This document shows, piece after piece, positions 58,965 to 64,000 of a DNA stretch of 64,000 bases. Every line of letters begins with the position of its first letter. The stretch's first letter is position 1. A program made the translations under genes and the position numbers. The notes below the pieces were generated by a model. It was not told the DNA's origin and did no database searches. It saw only the letters and a list, made by a program, of their open reading frames with translations. Origin of the DNA: Vibrio sp. SS-MA-C1-2 (GTDB lineage Bacteria > Pseudomonadota > Gammaproteobacteria > Enterobacterales > Vibrionaceae); NCBI RefSeq assembly GCF_021513135.1, contig NZ_CP090981.1, positions 1,984,001 to 2,048,000 on the forward strand. The letters are read 5' to 3'.

Positions 58965-59004
58965 CTTTTAAATACACTCTTTTATTTATTAATACTTAGC
59001 AAAT

Positions 59005-59046
59005 AAAAAAGCCACAGAGATATTGATTATCTCTGTGGCTTTTTAT
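59005..59046. terminator. Bidirectional terminator between ihfA and yajQ
   Basis: AGCCACAGAG pairs perfectly with CTCTGTGGCT over 10 bp, with A6 on the left and T5 on the right. It serves the convergent genes. Confidence 0.9.
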
Positions 59047-59096
59047 TGTTATTGTTCAATTTTTATCTACTGTATTTCTATTCAGAAATAAGGCAA

Positions 59097-59579
59097 TTAA
59101 TCGCGGAAGTTTTCAAATTGAAACGGTTGATCAAATTCACCAGCACGCAATAGTGCCATAGCACCTTGTAAATCATCACGCTTTTTACCCGTTACTCGAA
59201 CTTTATCACCTTGAATTGATGCTTGAACTTTTAGCTTCGCTTCTTTGATCTCTTTAACCACTTTTTTGGCCGTTGTCATTTCAACGCCTTGTTTAAATGC
59301 TACATCTTGGTGGAACATTTTACCAGTGCGAGTCAGGGTCTTAACGTCTAATGATTTAGGATCAACATTACGTTTGGCTAAGTTACCACGTAAAATTGTC
59401 ATTAACTGGTTAAGTTGAAAATCAGATTCAGCAGTCAGTTTTACGATATCATTTTTATATTCAAGTTCAGCGACAACGCCACGGAAATCAAAACGAGTAT
59501 CGACTTCACGGCGAGAGTTATCAATAGCATTGCGTACTTCTACGTTATCAACTTCAGAAATAATATCAAATGAAGGCAT
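59097..59579 (-). CDS. yajQ: YajQ-family nucleotide-binding protein
   Basis: A 160-residue YajQ. The sequence is diagnostic: [20 protein letters not shown], then [32 protein letters not shown], and [20 protein letters not shown] with the final [15 protein letters not shown]. Members bind nucleotides, including cyclic di-GMP in some bacteria, and act in the cytoplasm. It is a single-gene unit ended by the terminator shared with ihfA. Confidence 0.97.
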   Translation of the reverse strand: MPSFDIISEVDNVEVRNAIDNSRREVDTRFDFRGVVAELEYKNDIVKLTAESDFQLNQLMTILRGNLAKRNVDPKSLDVKTLTRTGKMFHQDVAFKQGVEMTTAKKVVKEIKEAKLKVQASIQGDKVRVTGKKRDDLQGAMALLRAGEFDQPFQFENFRD

Positions 59580-59644
59580 GGTTATAATCCTTTTTTACTT
59601 GAGTAAATATTGTGGTTAGTTTACCAGCCTAAAGGCATAAAATT

Positions 59645-59703
59645 AAGGGTTTTACCTCTACAAACATCATTTTTTGATGTTGTTCTGGTAAAACCCTTTT
59701 TAG
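59645..59703. terminator. Terminator between yajQ and aroH
   Basis: AAGGGTTTTACC (59645-59656, allowing the flanking A) pairs with GGTAAAACCCTT (59687-59698). An inner hairpin ACATCA/TGATGT sits in the loop. It probably ends aroH transcription on the minus strand. Confidence 0.65.
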
Positions 59704-59803
59704 ATTAAATTTAATCGTTAATTGTTATTGGTTCATGATGCTTTGATGACGGTCATTTAGATGTTGTACCAAATTTTCATTGAATCATCATGTTAGATTA
59801 AAA

Positions 59804-60853
59804 TTATTGATTACGTTCTATTATTGCCGTTGCTAACATCTCCAGCATCACTTTGGTATCTTCAATATTAATACAAGGATCGGTAATAGATTGGCCGTAA
59901 GTTAATTCTGGGTTATCAATTTTTTGATTACCTTCGACAATAAAGCTCTCTGCCATAATACCTGCGATAAATTGGTCACCGTCGGTAATTTGTTGACAGA
60001 TATCTTTTGCAACATCTAATTGCTTACGGTGTTGTTTTTGACAATTTCCGTGAGAGAAATCGATCACTAAACGTTTTGAAAGGTCAAAGTCACCCAGTTG
60101 ATGAGCGGCTTCACAAATATCTTCACGTCGGTAGTTTGGTGTTTTACCACCACGCAAAATAATGTGACCGTATGGGTTGCCTGACGTTTTATAAATCGTC
60201 ATCTCCCCATTTTTATTTGGTGACAAGAAGATATGCGGTTCTTTGGTGGCACGAATCGCATCAATAGCAATTTTGGTGTTCCCATCAGTACCATTTTTGA
60301 AACCGACAGGACAAGAAAGGGCGGAGGCCATTTCGCGGTGAATTTGTGATTCAGTGGTACGAGCACCAATTGCGCCCCAACTAATAAGATCAGCAATGTA
60401 TTGTCCGATGATCATATCAAGGAACTCAGTTGCTGTCGGCATGCCAAGTTTATTGACATTAACCAATAATTCTCTTGCTTTATGAAGCCCTTTACTTAGA
60501 TCACAACTGTTATCTAAGTTTGGATCTGAAATCAGACCTTTCCAGCCAACAACGGTTCGTGGTTTTTCAAAATAAGTACGCATCACAATCAGTAATTGAT
60601 CTTTATACTTTTCTTGTAATTTAATTAACTCCGCTGCGTAATCTAAAGCCGCATCGGTATCATGGATCGAACAGGGACCGACAACAACAAGTAGACGGTT
60701 ATCATCTCCTGATAAAATCTTCTCGATTTGTAGTCTTGCTGATGCAATGTGCTTAGCAATCTCTTCCGTGATTGGATACGCCGCTTCGAGTTCTGCTGGA
60801 GTTGGCATTACTCCAAGGGGAGTGGTACGTAATTCATCTGTTTTAATGGTCAT
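59804..60853 (-). CDS. aroH: DAHP synthase, AroH type (3-deoxy-7-phosphoheptulonate synthase)
   Basis: A 349-residue class I DAHP synthase. RLLVVVGPCSIHD, MRTYFEKPRTVVGWKGLISD, ARTTESQIHREMASALSCP, VGFKNGTDGNTKIAIDAIRA and IDFSHGNCQKQHRKQLDVAK are present. MTIYKTSGNPYGHIILRGGK and the GNCQKQHR form match the tryptophan-sensitive AroH more closely than AroG or AroF. It condenses phosphoenolpyruvate with erythrose 4-phosphate, the first step to aromatic amino acids. Feedback type is inferred from similarity only. Confidence 0.92.
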   Translation of the reverse strand: MTIKTDELRTTPLGVMPTPAELEAAYPITEEIAKHIASARLQIEKILSGDDNRLLVVVGPCSIHDTDAALDYAAELIKLQEKYKDQLLIVMRTYFEKPRTVVGWKGLISDPNLDNSCDLSKGLHKARELLVNVNKLGMPTATEFLDMIIGQYIADLISWGAIGARTTESQIHREMASALSCPVGFKNGTDGNTKIAIDAIRATKEPHIFLSPNKNGEMTIYKTSGNPYGHIILRGGKTPNYRREDICEAAHQLGDFDLSKRLVIDFSHGNCQKQHRKQLDVAKDICQQITDGDQFIAGIMAESFIVEGNQKIDNPELTYGQSITDPCINIEDTKVMLEMLATAIIERNQ

Positions 60854-60877
60854 AAGAACTCTTTTTCAGCGTAAATG

Positions 60878-60992
60878 AATACTCTTCTACTTGAGGTTGC
60901 TAGGATGTTGACTGTGCTGATTCGTCCCCATTGATATTCATGGGATCTCATTCATTTCCAGTCGACTAGTCACTTCAACTACTTTGAGTATT
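60878..60992. repeat. Dispersed palindromic intergenic repeat, copy D
   Basis: About 115 bases: left end AATACTCTTCTACTTGAGGT with TGCTAG, right end ACTAGTCACTTCAACTACTT with GAGTATT, inverted to each other. It has the longer central part with CCCCATTGATATTCATGGG, like copy A. It lies 25 bases from the aroH start, so it separates aroH from most of its upstream region. Confidence 0.7.
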
Positions 60993-61340
60993 GTTAATTA
61001 TTATAGTAAAGATAACGGAAATTCGAGTGGGAATAAACCATGATATTAATTTAACCTAAAAATAGTTTTTAATATTAAAAAAAACAGCTTAATAACAGAT
61101 CATTTGTAACATCATAATCTCGATTTGGATTGAATTAATATGTTGCTTTATTGAATTATAAATCGCTTTTTTGGGAAAATCCTCGGGGATATATTTCATG
61201 AAAGTGAATTTTTATGCTTGAGAGTCGGAGATAAATTTAGTAGTGTAAACATTTGGTATAACAGATGTTATCATTTACACTATTGTTAGTGTTTTTATAA
61301 GTATAAAGTCAATGATGACGGATAATAAAAAAGGATTGAT
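60993..61340. other. Divergent control region of aroH and the PEP-synthase-like gene
   Basis: There is no gene. A nested inverted repeat is present: GTGTAAA (61243-61249) with TTTACAC (61274-61280) enclosing ATAAC-AGAT-GTTAT (61258-61271). It lies 61 bases before the start at 61341. TGTAAA and TTTACA are the half-sites of TyrR boxes, but their spacing here is far wider than the TyrR consensus. Confidence 0.5.
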
Positions 61341-62240
61341 ATGAACGTGGCTCTACACTCTCACCAATATGCAATTACGGTAGATAACAGCGACCAACTT
61401 TTAGATATTCAACAATTACCTGAACAAGGAGTGGGTATTTTTTCTCTCAATAGTTTGATTCAGCAGCTAAATTTATACCCTGCTACTTTTCTGTCAAATA
61501 AAGAGGGGCATGAAGAGATTGTTGAATTGGCGAAACAGCGCCTGGGTAATGAAGATGACTTAGCGCAAGGCTATATGGATTATATTGTTGATGCATTAGA
61601 GTTGATCGCTTCGGTCGATAAAGAGAAGCCTGTCCGTATTTCTCTTCCTGATTTAACGACAAACAAAATTGCTAATCTAGAAGGTGGACAACCATTAAAT
61701 AATAGCGATAGTGGGTTAGGGATCCGTGGTGTGTCACATTTACTTTCTGATACCTACCAACAAGCATTTAAATTAGAATGTAAAGCCATTGCGTATACCC
61801 GTAATGAGCTCGGTCTAACTAATATTGAATTAGTCGTCCCTTTTGTTCGTACTGCGACTGAATCAGCTCAAATAATTGATAAACTGGCAGAGAACGGTCT
61901 GTATCGAGGCGTTAATGGATTAAAGGTTTCTTATCATTGTGCAACACCAAGTGCCGCTCTACTTTCATCAGCGCTATTAAAATATTTTGATGGTGTCGTT
62001 ATTGATACGTCATTATTAACTCAATTCACCTTAGCGATTGATCTATCCTCTGCGGAGCTTTCTTCACAATTCGATCCAGCCAATAAAGCGGTCATTGATA
62101 TTATTGAAAAAACACTTCAAGCAGCAAAATCAGCCAATAAACCCTCTGTTTTGATGGGATTAAATTTAACGGCTGAAAGTAAACTGTTTGATCAATTGGA
62201 AGATGACAATATCGATACCATTTCACTTTCAACGATATAA
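61341..62240 (+). CDS. Stand-alone PEP-synthase C-terminal-domain paralogue, probably non-catalytic
   Basis: A 299-residue protein resembling only the C-terminal PEP/pyruvate-binding barrel of PpsA: GIRGVSHLLSDTYQQAFKLE, then NELGLTNIELVVPFVRTATE, and LYRGVNGLKVSYHCATPSAA, FDGVVIDTSLLTQFTLAIDL. The ATP-grasp and phosphohistidine domains are absent. The region of the catalytic cysteine (GICGQGPSD in PpsA) reads VLMGLNLTAES, so the Cys is lost. It is divergent from aroH, whose enzyme consumes PEP. A regulatory or PEP-sensing role is a guess. Confidence 0.75.
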   Translation: MNVALHSHQYAITVDNSDQLLDIQQLPEQGVGIFSLNSLIQQLNLYPATFLSNKEGHEEIVELAKQRLGNEDDLAQGYMDYIVDALELIASVDKEKPVRISLPDLTTNKIANLEGGQPLNNSDSGLGIRGVSHLLSDTYQQAFKLECKAIAYTRNELGLTNIELVVPFVRTATESAQIIDKLAENGLYRGVNGLKVSYHCATPSAALLSSALLKYFDGVVIDTSLLTQFTLAIDLSSAELSSQFDPANKAVIDIIEKTLQAAKSANKPSVLMGLNLTAESKLFDQLEDDNIDTISLSTI

Positions 62241-62358
62241 GTTAACTATCGTTGATTTTTATCAGTCATAACGGCGATATTTTAAGTTAAATAAAAAGGC
62301 GCATTAGTACGCAACATCGCGTACAATAGCGCCTTTACTATTGCAACAGAGAAATTTC

Positions 62359-63192
62359 ATGATCAAAATCGGCCAACTTAATACCCTTCCTATTATCAAA
62401 GAAGTTCCTTTTGGTGTCTTTTTAGATGCAGGCGAATTCGGTAATGTATTATTACCTAAACGTTATCTTCCTGAAGGTGCGAAACTGGGTGATGAAGTTG
62501 AAGTTATTGTCTATTTCGATACTGAAGATGATCTGATAGCGACGACAGAAAAGCCGATTGCCTATGTGGGTGATTTCGCGATGCTAAAAGTGGTTGGTAT
62601 CTGTGGTGTTGGTGCTTTTGCTGACATGGGATTAGTGAAAGATCTTCTGATTCCTTTTAACGAGCATCGTGGTCGTTTAGAGGAAGGGAATACTTACCTT
62701 ACTCGTATCTATATTGATAAAGTCACTGGCCGTTTAGTGGGCAGTACTAAGATCAATAAATTCTTAGATAAGACCCCAGCAAATTATAAAGCAGGTGAAG
62801 AAGTTCAATTGATCGCAGCTGAACGTACCGATATGGGTATGAAAGTGATCGTCAATAATGAACACCTTGGTTTGATTTTTAAAACTGAAATCATTGGTAA
62901 TTTAAGCCCGGGTAAACGTTTAAAAGGATACATCAAAAATATCCGTCCAGATGGTAAGCTAGATATTACTCTACAACGCCCAGGTCAAGGCAAAGTGGAT
63001 GATTTAAGTGTTAAGATTTTAGATGCCTTAGCACGTTGTGATGGCTTCTTACCATTGAGTGATAAGAGTTCACCTGACGCTATCTTTAGTGAGTTCCGAA
63101 CCAGTAAAGCGACCTTTAAGCGTACGATTGGTGGCCTTTATAAGCAGGGTAAGATTACTATTGCTAAAGATGGGATTACGTTAGTTAAATAG
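62359..63192 (+). CDS. CvfB/YitL-family S1-domain RNA-binding protein
   Basis: A 277-residue protein from ATG 62359 (MIKIGQLNTLPIIKEVPFGV); an upstream TTG at 62341 is unlikely. Its layout is S1-like OB folds (VVGICGVGAFADMGLVKDLL; RPDGKLDITLQRPGQGK) and a C-terminal winged helix (FRTSKATFKRTIGGLYKQGK), matching the CvfB family. Members bind RNA and influence virulence gene expression in firmicutes; the role in this group is unclear. Confidence 0.88.
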   Translation: MIKIGQLNTLPIIKEVPFGVFLDAGEFGNVLLPKRYLPEGAKLGDEVEVIVYFDTEDDLIATTEKPIAYVGDFAMLKVVGICGVGAFADMGLVKDLLIPFNEHRGRLEEGNTYLTRIYIDKVTGRLVGSTKINKFLDKTPANYKAGEEVQLIAAERTDMGMKVIVNNEHLGLIFKTEIIGNLSPGKRLKGYIKNIRPDGKLDITLQRPGQGKVDDLSVKILDALARCDGFLPLSDKSSPDAIFSEFRTSKATFKRTIGGLYKQGKITIAKDGITLVK

Positions 63193-63220
63193 TCACTAAA
63201 CCTAGTCTGTTATTGAAATG

Positions 63221-63271
63221 AGTCAATCTTTTGTTTGTTATGATCACAAGCGAAAAGGTTGGCTTTTTTTA
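63221..63271 (+). terminator. Terminator after the CvfB-like gene
   Basis: AGTCAATCTTTT (63221-63232) pairs with AAAAGGTTGGCT (63253-63264) over 12 bp with two G-U pairs, followed by T7. Confidence 0.8.
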
Positions 63272-63335
63272 TACCTATGGTTTATCAACTAATAAGATAT
63301 CAGTCGTTAAGTGAGCTAAATGTCTTCGCCAAAGC

Positions 63336-63370
63336 AAAAAAAAACCTAGAACTAATCCTGTTCTAGGTTT
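63336..63370 (-). terminator. Terminator on the minus strand (LysR-type gene)
   Basis: AAACCTAGAAC pairs perfectly with GTTCTAGGTTT over 11 bp. On the minus strand it is followed by T9. It would end the transcript of the gene at 63596. A small hairpin GGTTC-AGGA-GAACC lies at 63377-63390; the rest of 63391-63595 shows nothing else. Confidence 0.8.
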
Positions 63371-63595
63371 AAAAAAGGTTCAGGAGAACCAGTGCATAAA
63401 TATGGAGTAACACATGAACTTCATAAATTAAGAATAGACCAAGAATGTAAAAAATCTAACTTAAGTAAGATTTTTTTAAAAATGAAACAAAAAATGCCTA
63501 TAAGTTGTTGAAAGTTAATCTGGAATTTTTACTAAACGGAAATTATTTAGGATGGGCATAAACAAGCAATAAAGAAGCGACTTTTCATGTGTTAT

Positions 63596-63997
63596 TTAGG
63601 GGGTAGTTGAATCATTTTCAAAAAGCTCAACAGAATATTGTTTAATATATCTAATGAAATTATCCCTGATAGGATCATTTATAGACTGATTCCATACCAC
63701 GCCTATATTCCATTCTGCTTTAGCATGTTGAAGCTCAAAATATTGGATTTGTTCATATGCCAATTGCTTAGCACTAACAGGTATAATGGTATAGCCAAGG
63801 TTAGCAGAAACCATTGAAAGTAAGGTTAGTATATCTTTTGCTTCTCGTGCTATTGGTAAGTTCAAATTAACTTCGTATGAGTATTGTTCGATTTGTGTTG
63901 TAAGCCCTGGGCCTCTTTGTGGAGTAAGCCTCATGTAATCCAGTTTATCAATTGTCTCTAATAAATTATCTTCATTGACGCTTACTGATTGGTGCAT
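63596..63997 (-). CDS. LysR-type regulator, C-terminal effector domain (partial at window end)
   Basis: About 133 residues of a LysR substrate-binding domain, open to the window edge. The segment ILTLLSMVSANLGYTIIPVS is the characteristic lobe of this fold, followed by a strand-helix end (WNIGVVWNQSINDPIRDNFI). The DNA-binding part should lie beyond base 64000 on the minus strand, so the start shown is not the real one. It is followed by a strong minus-strand terminator. Confidence 0.7.
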   Translation of the reverse strand: MHQSVSVNEDNLLETIDKLDYMRLTPQRGPGLTTQIEQYSYEVNLNLPIAREAKDILTLLSMVSANLGYTIIPVSAKQLAYEQIQYFELQHAKAEWNIGVVWNQSINDPIRDNFIRYIKQYSVELFENDSTTP

Positions 63998-64000
63998 CGC

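Noticed and set aside
63374-63420. A small RNA or leader around GGTTC-AGGA-GAACC
   Set aside because: The stem is only 5 bp and has no T run on the plus strand; the neighbouring strong hairpin is better explained as the minus-strand terminator.

Overview
The window is a single AT-rich stretch of a gammaproteobacterial chromosome, most likely Vibrionaceae (Photobacterium- or Vibrio-like). The evidence is a lateral-flagellum (laf) gene set with proton-type MotAB and a MotY homologue, a pheST-ihfA block not attached to rplT, and an AroH-type DAHP synthase. The genus is inferred, not proven.

Region 1 (1-23.6 kb) is a lateral flagellar cluster. It runs flgF (partial), flgG-H-I-J-K-L, motY, flgN, fliE-F-G, an unrecognised 339-aa gene and flgM. 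After these come flhA (inverted and frameshifted), the flagellin lafA, fliD-S-T-K-L-A, motA-motB, a small membrane protein and an inverted flgA. fliH, fliI, fliJ, fliM, fliN, fliP, fliQ, fliR, flhB and a lafK-type regulator are not in the window. FlgM and lafA share a sigma-28-like motif. A three-armed set of inverted repeats lies between lafA and fliD.

Region 2 (23.8-39.6 kb) is mixed metabolic and respiratory. It holds a polar amino-acid ABC transporter, a BASS-family transporter and a split sensor kinase with a REC plus ArsR-like regulator. Convergent to these is a periplasmic ethylbenzene-dehydrogenase-like haem protein with an FNR-type box and an eleven-unit heptamer repeat upstream. It continues with type II NADH dehydrogenase, an acyltransferase, a LysE-type exporter, a cytoplasmic BisC-like molybdoenzyme and a Usp-like protein.

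Region 3 (39.8-53.2 kb) is an accessory island-like block: a GH1 phospho-beta-glucosidase, a periplasmic sulfatase with a terminator-like hairpin in its leader, its radical-SAM maturase, two small secreted proteins, a LysR regulator, and a complete MoxR/DUF58/DUF4381/VWA/VWA-TPR/BatD operon. Two genes of that operon are each one base out of frame.

Region 4 (53.2-64 kb) is core genome: metC, pheST, ihfA, yajQ, aroH, a stand-alone PEP-synthase C-terminal paralogue, cvfB and a LysR fragment.

The most notable signals are: four genes (flhA, the kinase, DUF4381, batD) that all lack exactly one base at a homopolymer, two of them at a perfect A AAA AAA slippery heptamer; the leader hairpin of the sulfatase; the three-arm RNA before fliD; and a dispersed palindromic intergenic repeat present in at least four full copies.
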